Notes: generated by a model not told the origin, from the sequence alone. 64,000 nucleotides of DNA from Hymenobacter sp. HSC-4F20 (GCF_019599275.1 NZ_JAHZTD010000001.1:1674001-1738000), one strand, 5' to 3'. Shown: positions 27,238 through 35,844, numbered from the stretch's first letter. Program-made: numbers and translations.

Positions 27238-27819
27238 ATGACCATACTCCGTACTCTTTGCTGCGTAGCCCTGTTCGGTTTCACAGGGGCCGGGGCCGTT
27301 TCCTGCATCAGCCCACCTGATTACTCCGACACCCCGGAGATTGAGTTCAAGAACATTTATACGCAGCGCTTTGACAGGGCTATTGGCACCTACGACTCGG
27401 TTGCAGTAACCGTAGCGTTTAAGGATGGCGACGGAGACCTGGGGCTGAACAACGGGGAAACGAGCCCGCCGTTTAATGAATTTAATATAGTAGGCCGGGA
27501 CACCATCCCGAACAAGTACTACAACAACTACTTTATGTCCTTGCAGGTGCAGGAGACTGACGGCACCTATTCCGACCTGCCGCTGACGGGCCTGAACTTC
27601 AATAGCCGCTACCCCCTGCTGACTCCGGAAAGCCAGGGCGACCGGAAAGCGCCCCTGAAAGGCGACCTTACCCTCGGTCTGAAAATTTTCCAGGGCTCTA
27701 TTCAGTCCTTTCGCCCGGATCTACCCATGCCTCTTTCGGTTCGGTTCAAGGTTTACATCGTGGACCGCGCCCTGCACGAAAGCAACACCGTCCTGACGTC
27801 CCCTATCACCATTCGCTAG
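27238..27819 (+). CDS. conserved hypothetical lipoprotein
   Basis: A 193-residue putative lipoprotein. The ATG at 27238 gives a signal sequence ending in the lipobox AVSC (Cys22). An in-frame upstream extension to 27181 would add 19 residues with no purpose. The mature part begins with YSDTPEIEFKNI and contains SVAVTVAFKDGDGDLGLN, a pattern common in Bacteroidota lipoproteins with a beta-sandwich or calcium-binding-like DGDGDLG loop. It ends in the hydrophilic beta-rich VRFKVYIVDRALHESN...PITIR. I know of no function for it. A strong terminator follows. Confidence 0.7.
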   Translation: MTILRTLCCVALFGFTGAGAVSCISPPDYSDTPEIEFKNIYTQRFDRAIGTYDSVAVTVAFKDGDGDLGLNNGETSPPFNEFNIVGRDTIPNKYYNNYFMSLQVQETDGTYSDLPLTGLNFNSRYPLLTPESQGDRKAPLKGDLTLGLKIFQGSIQSFRPDLPMPLSVRFKVYIVDRALHESNTVLTSPITIR

Positions 27820-27834
27820 GCACAGGGCTCTTAT

Positions 27835-27894
27835 AAACGCCAGGCTCCCTGAATCAGGTTGCTACGTAGCCCCTGGTCAGGGAGCCTGGCGTTT
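27835..27894. terminator. bidirectional terminator, 18-bp stem
   Basis: AAACGCCAGGCTCCCTGA (27835-27852) pairs perfectly with 27877-27894, and T-runs flank it on both strands. It separates the convergent lipoprotein and E1 genes. Confidence 0.8.
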
Positions 27895-27908
27895 TACTAC
27901 CTAGTAGA

Positions 27909-30332
27909 TTAGTAGATGGCCGGAAAACGCTTGGGGTCGGCTTCCTGCATGATTTCGTACACGGCGTCGAATACGTCCTCGGCGTTGGGCTTCGAGAAGT
28001 AGTCGCCATCGGAGCCGTAGGGCGGGCGGTGAGCTTGGGCCGAAAGGCAGCGCGGCTGCGAGTCGAGGAAGCGGTAGGCCTGCTGCTCATCCAGCACCTG
28101 CTGCATCATGTAGGCAGTAGCGCCGCCGGGCACATCTTCGTCGGCAAATAGTACGCGGTTGGTGCGCTGCAGGCTATCCGCAATAACGTGGTCCACGTCG
28201 AAGGGCAGCAGGGTCTGCACGTCGATGATTTCCACGTTAATGCCTACTTCTTCCAGTTGCTTGGCGGCATCCAGCACGATGCGGCACATGGAGCCGTAGG
28301 TCACAATGGTGATGTCCTGGCCCTTTTTCAGGGTTTCGGGCTGGCCGAGGGGTAGGGTAAACTCGCCCACGTTGGACGGGATGCGCTCCTTGAGGCGGTA
28401 CCCATTCAGGCACTCAATCACGATGGCCGGCTCATCACTACGCAGCAGGGTATTGTAGAAGCCGGCGGCTTGGGTCATGTTGCGCGGTACGCACAGGTGT
28501 ATGCCCCGGATAGAGCCCAGAATCATTTGAATAGGGGAGCCCGAGTGCCAGATGCCTTCTAGCCGGTGGCCACGGGTACGCACTATCAGCGGAGCTTTCT
28601 GGCCGCCCTTGGTGCGGTACTGCAACGGCGCCACGTCGTCACTGAGAATCTGGATGGCGTAGAGCAGGTAGTCAAGGTACTGGATTTCAGTAATGGGCCG
28701 CAGACCGCGCATGGCCGCGCCAATGCCCTGCCCCACAATAGTGCACTCCCGAATGCCGGTATCCGTTACGCGCAGCTCGCCGAATTTCTCCTGCAAGCCC
28801 GCAAAAGCCTGGTTTACATCGCCGATGCGGCCTACGTCCTCCCCAATGGCGAAGATGCGCGGGTCGCGCTGGAAGTTGGCATCGAAGCAGGCCTGCAGCA
28901 CTTCGCGGGCGTCTACCTGAGGGGCGTTGGCGTCGAATTGGGCCTTTACTTCTTCGATGTTGAGGGCGGCTTCTTCGCTCTGGCTGAAGAGGTAGGAATT
29001 GTAACGGTCGGCGTTTTCGGCCAGGGCCTGCTCCAGCCAGTTCTGCAAGTCGCGGCGGGCAGCACTACGCTGGCCTCTCACCTGACGCAGAGCGCGGCGC
29101 ACACTACGAACCAAATCGGCGCGGATAGGCGCCGAGTTGTGTTCCAGAGTTTCCACCAGCTCGTGCAGGCTGTTTTCGCGGCCAGTTTCAGCCACCAGCT
29201 TATTAAGCAGCTGCACTACCTCGTCGCGCTCCTGCTTGATGGGGTTGAAGAATTCGTTCCAGGCGGCGGCACGGGCCACTTTTACGGTTTCCTTGGCCTC
29301 ATTTTCAATGCGGTCGAGTTCTTCGACGGAGGCGTGGCCTTCCTGCAGCAGCCACTCGCGCATTTTGCGCAGGCAGTCGTGTTCTTCCTCCCACGACAGC
29401 CGGTCTTTGCTTTTGTAGCGCTCGTGCGAGCCGGAAGTGCTGTGGCCCTGGGGCTGGGTAACTTCCTGTACGTGAATGAGCACGGGCACGTGCTGGGTGC
29501 GGCACACCTCAGCGGCGCGCTGGTAGGTATCTACCAGACCGGCGTAGTCCCAGCCTTTCACCCGGAAAATCTCGAAGCCTTCCTGGCCCTCGCCTTCGCG
29601 CTGGAAGCCTTTCAGGATTTCGCTGATGTTCTGCTTGGTGGTCTGATACTCAGCGGGAACCGAAATGCCGTAGTGGTCATCCCAGACGCTGACGAGCATG
29701 GGAATCTGCAGCACGCCGGCGGCATTAATGGCCTCGAAAAACATGCCCTCCGAGGTGCTGGCGTTACCAATGGTACCAAAAGCTACCTCGTTGCCGTTCA
29801 CCGAAAACTGCGAAAACTGATGCAGCTCGGGGTTTTGGCGGTAGAGCTTAGAGGCGTAAGCCAGGCCCACGAGGCGGGGCATCTGGCCGCCGGTGGGGGA
29901 AATATCGGCCGAGGAGTTCTTGCTTTGCGCCAGGTTTTTGAAGTTACCATCCTCGTCGAGGTGACGGGTGCCGAAGTGGCCGTTCATGGCGCGGCCAGCC
30001 GTGGAGGGCTCGGCTTCTACATCGGGGTGGGCGTAGAGCTGGGCGAAATACTGCTGCAGGGTCAGCTCGCCAATGGCGAACATAAACGTCTGGTCGCGGT
30101 AGTAGCCCGAGCGCCAGTCGCCGGCCCGGAAAGCGCGGGCCATAGCCAGCTGGGGCACTTCTTTGCCGTCGCCGAAGATGCCGAACTTGGCTTTACCCAT
30201 GAATACTTCCTTACGACCGGCCAGGGAAGCCTGGCGGCTTTCCCAGCCCAGGCGATAGTCGTGGAGCAGGTCTTCTTTGCTGAGGGAGGCGACGCTGGTG
30301 TACACGTCGGCGGCGGTTTCGGCAGTGGACAT
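27909..30332 (-). CDS. fused 2-oxoacid dehydrogenase E1 alpha/beta subunit
   Basis: An 807-residue thiamine diphosphate enzyme that decarboxylates a 2-oxoacid and passes the acyl group to a lipoyl E2. Residues about 1-400 are an E1 alpha module (GKAKFGIFGDGKEVPQLAMARAF, RDQTFMFAIG, then FGTIGNASTSEGMFFEAIN in the cofactor region). Residues about 475-807 are the transketolase-like E1 beta module (IFAIGEDVGRIGDVNQAF, DTGIRECTIVGQGIGAA, VTYGSMCRIVLDAAKQLEEVG). Alpha/beta fusion proteins of this kind are common in Bacteroidota and are usually annotated as branched-chain oxoacid or pyruvate dehydrogenase E1. E2 and E3 are not in the window, so the substrate is unresolved. TACTTTTG at 30410-30417 (minus strand) is a good -7 box. 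Confidence 0.92.
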   Translation of the reverse strand: MSTAETAADVYTSVASLSKEDLLHDYRLGWESRQASLAGRKEVFMGKAKFGIFGDGKEVPQLAMARAFRAGDWRSGYYRDQTFMFAIGELTLQQYFAQLYAHPDVEAEPSTAGRAMNGHFGTRHLDEDGNFKNLAQSKNSSADISPTGGQMPRLVGLAYASKLYRQNPELHQFSQFSVNGNEVAFGTIGNASTSEGMFFEAINAAGVLQIPMLVSVWDDHYGISVPAEYQTTKQNISEILKGFQREGEGQEGFEIFRVKGWDYAGLVDTYQRAAEVCRTQHVPVLIHVQEVTQPQGHSTSGSHERYKSKDRLSWEEEHDCLRKMREWLLQEGHASVEELDRIENEAKETVKVARAAAWNEFFNPIKQERDEVVQLLNKLVAETGRENSLHELVETLEHNSAPIRADLVRSVRRALRQVRGQRSAARRDLQNWLEQALAENADRYNSYLFSQSEEAALNIEEVKAQFDANAPQVDAREVLQACFDANFQRDPRIFAIGEDVGRIGDVNQAFAGLQEKFGELRVTDTGIRECTIVGQGIGAAMRGLRPITEIQYLDYLLYAIQILSDDVAPLQYRTKGGQKAPLIVRTRGHRLEGIWHSGSPIQMILGSIRGIHLCVPRNMTQAAGFYNTLLRSDEPAIVIECLNGYRLKERIPSNVGEFTLPLGQPETLKKGQDITIVTYGSMCRIVLDAAKQLEEVGINVEIIDVQTLLPFDVDHVIADSLQRTNRVLFADEDVPGGATAYMMQQVLDEQQAYRFLDSQPRCLSAQAHRPPYGSDGDYFSKPNAEDVFDAVYEIMQEADPKRFPAIY

Positions 30333-30409
30333 AGAAAGAATAGAGGCGGGTGGAGTTAGGAGCCGGACACTAGTGTGGGTGGGAAGCTGCCGCCCGGAAA
30401 GCAGGCCCC

Positions 30410-30417
30410 CAAAAGTA
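30410..30417 (-). promoter_or_regulatory. -7 promoter box of the E1 gene
   Basis: On the minus strand the sequence is TACTTTTG, an exact TAnnTTTG match, about 78 bases upstream of the E1 start codon. The -33 element is not obvious. Confidence 0.4.
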
Positions 30418-30456
30418 CGGATTTACGGCTGATGCAGGGGTAGGCGTTTTTGTGGC

Positions 30457-30464
30457 TATCTTTG
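30457..30464 (+). promoter_or_regulatory. -7 promoter box of the DUF1573 gene
   Basis: TATCTTTG matches TAnnTTTG exactly and lies 94 bases before the start of the DUF1573 gene, divergent from the E1 promoter. Confidence 0.4.
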
Positions 30465-30557
30465 GGATAAGCTAGGCGCTGGAAGCCAGGAGTTAGAACA
30501 CCGTCTGACGCCTTCGCAGTATCGCCGCCTAGCCCCCGACTTCTAGCTTCTACCTCT

Positions 30558-31331
30558 ATGAAACACGTATTCACTTTTCTGGTGGCTCTGCTGGTAGCCG
30601 CCGCGGCTCAGGCCCAGGGTGTGCTCAAGTTCGAGCAAGAACTGCATGATTTCGGCAACGTGCCCGAGGGTACCATGGCTACCCACGAGTTTCGCTTTAA
30701 GAACGTGGGCAACCAGCCCGTTATCATTGCCAACGTGCAGGCTAGTTGTGGCTGCACTACCCCCGACTGGACTAAGACCCCGGTGCTGCCCGGCAAAACC
30801 GGTATTGTGAAGGCCGTGTACAGCAGCGCTGGCCGCCCCGGCATCTTCAACAAAACCGTAACCGTAACCAGCAACGCCACTACCCCTAGCACGGTGCTCA
30901 CCATCAAAGGCAACGTGCTGAACAAGGAGCAGGTAAAAGCTACCCTGACGCCCGCCCAGCTGGCCCAGTCGGCGCGCCTAACGCTGGACCGCACCACCCA
31001 CGACTTCGGCAAGATGGAAGCCGGTCAGTCGCCGGTGGCTCGCTTTACGGTGAAAAATACCGGCAAGCAGGAGCTAGTGCTGGGCGCTATTACCTCGCAA
31101 TGCTACTGTGTAGGCTACAAAAACGTGCCCTCCCCCATTAAGCCCGGTCAAAGCGCCGTGATAGAGTTGGTGTACAGCCAGCGCAAAATCGGAGCCCAGG
31201 CCGAACCCGTGGTCATTACCAGCAACGACGTTACCGGCGACGCTAAACTGACCCTGAAAGCCACCGTGGTGCAGGACTTGAACGCTGGCAGCATGGTAAA
31301 GGAAAGCGGCGCTTCGGTGCCCTTTAAGTAA
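30558..31331 (+). CDS. secreted protein with two DUF1573 domains
   Basis: A 257-residue exported protein. After a signal peptide (MKHVFTFLVALLVAAAAQAQ) come two DUF1573 (ASH/PapD-like beta-sandwich) repeats, at about residues 22-125 and 135-245. Each has the signature HDFG near the start (ELHDFGNVPEG and TTHDFGKMEAGQ). The first contains ASCGCTTPDW and the second SQCYCVGY, paired cysteines typical of the family. DUF1573 proteins are abundant in Bacteroidota envelopes, where they probably mediate protein interactions; no enzymatic role is known. A 26-bp hairpin follows the gene. Confidence 0.85.
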   Translation: MKHVFTFLVALLVAAAAQAQGVLKFEQELHDFGNVPEGTMATHEFRFKNVGNQPVIIANVQASCGCTTPDWTKTPVLPGKTGIVKAVYSSAGRPGIFNKTVTVTSNATTPSTVLTIKGNVLNKEQVKATLTPAQLAQSARLTLDRTTHDFGKMEAGQSPVARFTVKNTGKQELVLGAITSQCYCVGYKNVPSPIKPGQSAVIELVYSQRKIGAQAEPVVITSNDVTGDAKLTLKATVVQDLNAGSMVKESGASVPFK

Positions 31332-31394
31332 GGTTGCTGTGCGGCTGACTCTGGCAGCATAGCCCCTCACTAGCCGAGTATTCCTCACGCCTGT

Positions 31395-31455
31395 ACAGCC
31401 TCAGCCAAGTGGCTTCTAATTGTTAACCGATTAGAAGCCACTTGGCTGAGGCTGT
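31395..31455. terminator. perfect 26-bp inverted repeat, probable terminator
   Basis: 31395-31420 is fully complementary to 31430-31455 around a 9-base loop, and T5 follows 3 bases later at 31459. It lies between the DUF1573 and alanine dehydrogenase genes, so it probably ends the former. The stem is longer than a simple terminator needs. Confidence 0.65.
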
Positions 31456-31551
31456 CAGGTTTTTATCTGCTACTGATCTGCTGATTTGTCGCCCCGAGGA
31501 TGCTGCCCTACCCCTGTTACCTTTTACCTCTTCACCTGTCAGTTTTCACCT

Positions 31552-31559
31552 TATCTTTG
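31552..31559 (+). promoter_or_regulatory. -7 promoter box of ald
   Basis: TATCTTTG, an exact TAnnTTTG match, 54 bases before the ald ATG. It supports the ATG at 31614 over the longer open frame that begins upstream of the promoter. Confidence 0.55.
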
Positions 31560-31613
31560 CCCCGCCTTTTCTGGGCATTCCTCATCCACCCCACCTTCAC
31601 CTTGTTTCGAGCC

Positions 31614-32741
31614 ATGATTATCGGCGTACCGAAAGAAATTAAGAACAACGAAAACCGCGTGGGCCTGACCCCTGCGGGCGTAGCTGAATTCCGCAAGCAT
31701 GGTCACCAAGTGTTCGTGCAAGCCACCGCCGGTAATGGCAGCGGCTTCGCCGACGCCGAGTACGAGCAAGCCGGTGCTACCATTCTGCCTACCATTGAGG
31801 AGGTATATGGCAAGGCTGAAATGATTGTGAAGGTAAAGGAGCCGATTGCGCAGGAGTACCCGCTCATCAAGGAAAACCAGCTGCTGTTCACTTACTTCCA
31901 CTTCGCTTCGAGCGAGGAGCTGACCCACGCCATGGTTGAGCGCAAGGCCGTGTGCCTGGCGTACGAAACGGTGGAGCTGCCTACCCGCGCCCTACCCCTG
32001 CTCATCCCCATGAGCGAGGTAGCCGGCCGCATGGCCCCGCAGGAAGGTGCTAAGTACCTGGAGAAGCCCCTGAAAGGCCGGGGCATTCTGCTGGGCGGCG
32101 TACCCGGTGTGAAGCCGGCTGAAGTGCTGGTGCTGGGTGGTGGCATCGTAGGAACCCAGGCGGCTAAAATTGCCGCTGGCCTGGGCGCCCGCGTAACCAT
32201 CATGGACATCAGCCTGACCCGTCTGCGCGAGCTGGACGACATCATGCCCAAGAACGTGGTAACCCAGTACTCCAACGAGTACAACATCCGCGAAGCCATC
32301 AAAACCGCCGACCTGATTGTGGGCGCCGTGCTGATTCCCGGGGCGAAGGCTCCGCACCTCATCACCCGCGAGATGCTCAAGACCATGAAGCCCGGCACCG
32401 TGCTCGTGGACGTGGCCGTGGACCAGGGGGGCTGCATCGAAACCTGCAAGCCCACCACCCACGAAGACCCTACCTTCATCATCGACGATATTGTGCACTA
32501 CTGCGTGGCCAACATGCCGGGCGCCGTGCCGTACACCTCTACCCTGGCCCTCACCAACGCTACCCTGCCCTACGCCGTGAAGCTGGCGAACCTGGGCTGG
32601 CAGGAAGCCTGCCGCCGCGACGAGGCCTTGCGCCTCGGCCTGAACGTGGTGAATGGCAAAGTAGTCTACAAAGGCGTAGCCGAAGCCTGGGGCCTACCCC
32701 TGGAAACGGTGGAGTCGGTGATGGAAGTAGCCGTTGCCTAA
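31614..32741 (+). CDS. ald: alanine dehydrogenase
   Basis: NAD-dependent enzyme that interconverts L-alanine with pyruvate and ammonia, in the cytoplasm. The 375-residue length is normal. The family signatures are all present: MIIGVPKEIKNNENRVGLTP at the start, the TYFHFASSEELT and VCLAYETVE segments, EVAGRMAPQEGAKYLEK, and the nucleotide-binding VLVLGGGIVGTQAAKIAAGLGARVTI. VDVAVDQGGCIETCKPTTH follows and the protein ends in VYKGVAEAW. The ATG at 31614 is preferred because the sequence upstream is outside the family and a -7 box precedes it. It appears monocistronic with its own terminator. Confidence 0.96.
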   Translation: MIIGVPKEIKNNENRVGLTPAGVAEFRKHGHQVFVQATAGNGSGFADAEYEQAGATILPTIEEVYGKAEMIVKVKEPIAQEYPLIKENQLLFTYFHFASSEELTHAMVERKAVCLAYETVELPTRALPLLIPMSEVAGRMAPQEGAKYLEKPLKGRGILLGGVPGVKPAEVLVLGGGIVGTQAAKIAAGLGARVTIMDISLTRLRELDDIMPKNVVTQYSNEYNIREAIKTADLIVGAVLIPGAKAPHLITREMLKTMKPGTVLVDVAVDQGGCIETCKPTTHEDPTFIIDDIVHYCVANMPGAVPYTSTLALTNATLPYAVKLANLGWQEACRRDEALRLGLNVVNGKVVYKGVAEAWGLPLETVESVMEVAVA

Positions 32742-32768
32742 AACGGTAATCTATCCGAAATACGTAGG

Positions 32769-32802
32769 AAAGCCTTTCCGGCCGGCTGGTCGGAAAGGCT
32801 TT
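32769..32802 (+). terminator. ald terminator
   Basis: AAAGCCTTTCCG (32769-32780) pairs perfectly with CGGAAAGGCTTT (32791-32802) and continues into a T-tract, 27 bases after the ald stop. Confidence 0.8.
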
Positions 32803-32809
32803 TTCTGTA

Positions 32810-32903
32810 GCGCGAAGCTCCAGCTTCGCGCCTCGATGAACGGCCGGCTTACGCTCCGGTCAACTACCAACGCCCAATGATACGCGAAGCTGGAGCTTCG
32901 TGC
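32810..32903. repeat. REP-like pair of palindromes
   Basis: Two 22-bp near-identical palindromes, GCGCGAAGCT-CC-AGCTTCGCGC (32810-32831) and ACGCGAAGCT-GG-AGCTTCGTGC (32882-32903), flank about 50 bp that includes GGCCGGCTTACGCTCCGGTC. The arrangement resembles a bacterial REP doublet (BIME). No transposase is nearby. Confidence 0.65.
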
Positions 32904-32911
32904 CACTAGCA

Positions 32912-33511
32912 ATGAGAGGCATCTTATATACTGGCGGCGAGCTGACGGACCTCGTGAGCTTTGCCCGCCTTCCCTCCTACCTTCAAACCTTTCTGCGGGA
33001 GCAAAATGGGGTAGTCGCTTACTTTGGCGGGCTGCATATCCGGGGCTGCGTAGAGGAGCCTGCCTGGCATTCGCTGGCCGACGCCTGGCAGGGTGAGCTG
33101 GCCTTCTGGCGCACCTACGACGAAGTGCAGGAAACCGACATCCCCTTCGCCCAGGACTGCGTGGGCAACCAGTTTCTGCTTCGCGGCGACGCCGTGCTGT
33201 TCCTGGACACGGAAACCGGCGAGCTGGCTGACTTGGAGGTCGATTTTAAGCATTTCCTGTTCGGGGCCGAGAAGTTTCCGCTGGATGCCTTGGGTATGGA
33301 GCCCCTCCGCACGTTTCAGCAGGGCGGCGGCGTCCTGAAGCCGGAGCAGCTGCTGAGCCTGCACCCGCCCGTGTGCATTGCTACCAGCAGCAAGAACAAG
33401 CCAGCCGCCAAGCCCGTGGCAGCCACCGCGCGCCTAGCTTGGCTGGCCGATTTTTACCAGCAAATCAAGAACCTGCCGGATGGGCAGCAGGTGCGCCTGA
33501 AGCCTCTCTAG
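32912..33511 (+). CDS. SMI1/KNR4 (SUKH)-like protein
   Basis: A 199-residue protein with features of the SMI1/KNR4 or SUKH superfamily: FLREQNGVVAYFGGLHIRG near the start, W-H-S-L-A-D-A-W, then FAQDCVGNQFLLRGDAVLFLDTETGELADL, the usual acidic core strand pair with D-x-x-G-N-Q-F. The C-terminal fifth is linker-like (SSKNKPAAKPVAATA) followed by a short helix. SUKH proteins often act as immunity proteins to nuclease toxins, but no toxin gene is adjacent, so the role here is unknown. The ATG at 32912 is used. The GTG at 32900 lies inside the REP-like palindrome. Confidence 0.7.
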   Translation: MRGILYTGGELTDLVSFARLPSYLQTFLREQNGVVAYFGGLHIRGCVEEPAWHSLADAWQGELAFWRTYDEVQETDIPFAQDCVGNQFLLRGDAVLFLDTETGELADLEVDFKHFLFGAEKFPLDALGMEPLRTFQQGGGVLKPEQLLSLHPPVCIATSSKNKPAAKPVAATARLAWLADFYQQIKNLPDGQQVRLKPL

Positions 33512-33593
33512 TCGCGGAGAACTGCCCGGAATTTCCCGTTGCTTTTGAGAACAGCGGGAAGCATCCTGCGGGCTGCACTCAGCGGGTAGTGTT

Positions 33594-33686
33594 GTTCTGA
33601 GGTACAGCAAAGGACCTTTGCCGAGGGCGGCTTTCACTACCCCACCAACCCGGCCAAGGCTCTTTGCTCCCGCTTAGGATGACATT
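33594..33686. repeat. degenerate GTCAT-type palindromic repeat
   Basis: The left arm TACAGCAAAGGACCTTTGCC (33603-33622) and the right arm beginning GGCCAAGGCTCTTTGCTCCC (33652 onward, ending AGGATGACATT) are imperfect inverted repeats about 30 bases apart. The outer end ATGACA matches the GTCAT ends of the elements at 54101 and 59833, but the inner sequence differs. It fills most of the 228-bp gap after the SUKH gene. Confidence 0.5.
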
Positions 33687-33739
33687 ACTTACTGGGCAGC
33701 TGCCTGCACGGGGCTCCGTAGAATGTTGAATCAAGAGGA

Positions 33740-35689
33740 ATGAGGTTTCTCTCGCGTTCCTTTGCTCTTCGTTTAGTGCCTTTTATGCCTTCTCTGTTTC
33801 TACGCCTGCTTCTGCGGCGGTTTGCTCTGCTGCTTGGTCTGTACACGATACTGCGGCTGGGCTTTTACTGGGCCAACTACGCCGTATTTCAGGAATCTAC
33901 TACGGGGCAGGCAGTGTGGTCATTCGTGTACGGCCTGCGGTTTGACATAGCCGGTTTGCTGCTGCTGAATCTGCCGTTTGTGCTGCTCTCGGTGGTGCCG
34001 TCGGCGGAACGCGGCTGGCAAGGCCTTGTGCGCGGCGTGTACCTGACCCTCAATGCAACCGGCATTGCCCTGAACCTGATTGACACGCAGTATTTTAAGT
34101 TTATCGGGCGCCGCACCAGCAACGAGCTGTTTACCATTACCGGCGACATCCAACGCCAAGCGGGCCAACTTGCCGGACACTACTGGTTTCTACTGATTCC
34201 CTTTGTGCTGTTGTTCGGGCTGCTGTGGTACTGCTACCCCATGCCCCGGCCTGAAGCCCCGGCCCAACCCCAGCCGCCTACCCCGCGCCGGTGGCTGCGG
34301 CCGGGGTTGGAATTTGTGCTTGTGGCCGGGCTGACGGTGCTAGGCATTCGGGGCGGCCTTCAGCTGAAGCCTCTGCGCACGGGCCATGCCTTTGTGCAGA
34401 CCCCGCCTATCCTGGGCCACGTCACCCTGAACAGCACGTTTACTTTCCTGAAAAGTCTGGGCTACCAGCCGCCAGAGCGCCGCCTGTACTTTGCCACCCC
34501 TGCGGCATTGCAGGCGGCCCTGGCTGCGCACCAGCCGCCCGCCCGAGCTACTACGCGGCCTGAGAATGTGGTGGTGTTGCTGGTAGAAAGTTTCGCGTCG
34601 GAGTATAACGGCATCGAGAACGGGGGGCAAGGCTACACGCCCTTCTTCGATTCTCTGGCTACGCAGGGGCTGTTTTTCCGCCAGCACTACGCTAACGGAC
34701 GCCGCTCCATTGAAGCCCTGCCGGCGGTACTGGCCGGGTTGCCCTCCCTGATGGAGAGTCCGTTTATCACCTCTAATTTCCAGACCGATGAGCTGCATGG
34801 CCTGGGTGAGATACTGGGGCGCCACGGCTACGCTACCTCCGTGTTTCATGGAGCCCAGAACGGCACCATGGGCTTCAACACGTTTGCGGGCATTACGGGC
34901 ATGCAGCAGTACTACGGCCTACAGGAGTACCCCGGCGGCGCCCAAAGCCCCGACTACGACGGCCACTGGGGCATTTTCGATGAGCCCTACCTCCAGTATT
35001 TTGCCCAACAGCTCAGCCGGCAGCCGCAACCGTTTTTCTCAACGGTGTTCACGCTTACCTCCCACGAGCCTTTTCCGGTGCCAGCCCAGTACAAAAGCCG
35101 TTTCGCGCCGGGTCAGCTGCCCATTCACGCCTCCATTCGCTACACTGATTTCGCGCTTCGTCAGTTCTTCAGGACGGCTGCCAAACAGCCCTGGTACCGC
35201 AACACGCTGTTTATCCTGCTCGCCGACCACACTTCCCAAACCCTGCGGCCCGACTATCAGAATACGCTTGGCAGCTACAAAACCCCGCTGCTGCTCTTCC
35301 ACCCTGGCCGGAAACTGCCGGCGGCCAATGTTCAGCGCATCACCCAGCACGCCGACATACCAGCCACCGTGCTAGACTACCTCGGTGTGCCGGCGCAGGG
35401 CCATTTGCTTCCCTTCGGCTACTCCGCATTTGATTCCACCACCACTGGCCGCGCCCTGTTCCTGAGTGGGGGCAGCTATTTTCTGGTTCACGCTGATTTC
35501 GTGACGGAGCTAACGGTAGATAATCGGGTCCGCCTCTACCCCTACCAAAACCATCAGCTTCCCCCTACCCCCTTAGCCAGCCCGAACCCCCAAAAGCTGC
35601 AGCAGTACGGCGACGAGCTGAAAGCCTGCGTGCAGTTCTTCCTAAACGGCCTGGCTGACAACAGCTTGTACAAGAACCCAGCGAGGTAA
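33740..35689 (+). CDS. LtaS-like membrane sulfatase/phosphoglycerol transferase
   Basis: A 649-residue membrane protein of the alkaline-phosphatase superfamily. About five hydrophobic segments occupy residues 15-230 (for example FALLLGLYTILRLGFYWANY, FDIAGLLLLNLPFVLLSVV, FLLIPFVLLFGLLWYC). The sulfatase-like extracellular domain starts near residue 270 with NVVVLLVESFASEYNG and continues through GRRSIEALPAVLAGLPSL (with the likely metal/nucleophile region), TLTSHEPFPVPAQY, and FILLADHTSQTL. In Gram-positives such enzymes polymerise lipoteichoic acid; in Gram-negatives related enzymes transfer phosphoglycerol or phosphoethanolamine. The substrate here is unknown. A terminator follows. Confidence 0.85.
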   Translation: MRFLSRSFALRLVPFMPSLFLRLLLRRFALLLGLYTILRLGFYWANYAVFQESTTGQAVWSFVYGLRFDIAGLLLLNLPFVLLSVVPSAERGWQGLVRGVYLTLNATGIALNLIDTQYFKFIGRRTSNELFTITGDIQRQAGQLAGHYWFLLIPFVLLFGLLWYCYPMPRPEAPAQPQPPTPRRWLRPGLEFVLVAGLTVLGIRGGLQLKPLRTGHAFVQTPPILGHVTLNSTFTFLKSLGYQPPERRLYFATPAALQAALAAHQPPARATTRPENVVVLLVESFASEYNGIENGGQGYTPFFDSLATQGLFFRQHYANGRRSIEALPAVLAGLPSLMESPFITSNFQTDELHGLGEILGRHGYATSVFHGAQNGTMGFNTFAGITGMQQYYGLQEYPGGAQSPDYDGHWGIFDEPYLQYFAQQLSRQPQPFFSTVFTLTSHEPFPVPAQYKSRFAPGQLPIHASIRYTDFALRQFFRTAAKQPWYRNTLFILLADHTSQTLRPDYQNTLGSYKTPLLLFHPGRKLPAANVQRITQHADIPATVLDYLGVPAQGHLLPFGYSAFDSTTTGRALFLSGGSYFLVHADFVTELTVDNRVRLYPYQNHQLPPTPLASPNPQKLQQYGDELKACVQFFLNGLADNSLYKNPAR

Positions 35690-35723
35690 CGTGTTATGAA
35701 GAGGGCACAAGGCGCGCCCTGAA

Positions 35724-35771
35724 AACAGCCCAGCCCTTGCCGCCTGTGCTGGCAGTAAGGGCTGGGCTGTT
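35724..35771. terminator. terminator between convergent LtaS-like and HsdR-N genes
   Basis: A 15-bp perfect stem, AACAGCCCAGCCCTT (35724-35738) with AAGGGCTGGGCTGTT (35757-35771), followed by CTTTAAATTT. Confidence 0.7.
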
Positions 35772-35844
35772 CTTTAAATTTGTCACAAGGCAGAGGAAGA
35801 ATGAACTGACGAGTCTCCTGTCCATGACGCTTCAGCTCCTTCTC

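Noticed and set aside
28566..30359. 597-codon open frame on the plus strand
   Set aside because: It lies wholly antisense to the intact E1 gene, has low-complexity translation and no family features. High-GC codon use makes such long shadow frames common.
31500..31613. N-terminal extension of alanine dehydrogenase
   Set aside because: The extension would start upstream of the -7 box at 31552, and its sequence is foreign to the family.
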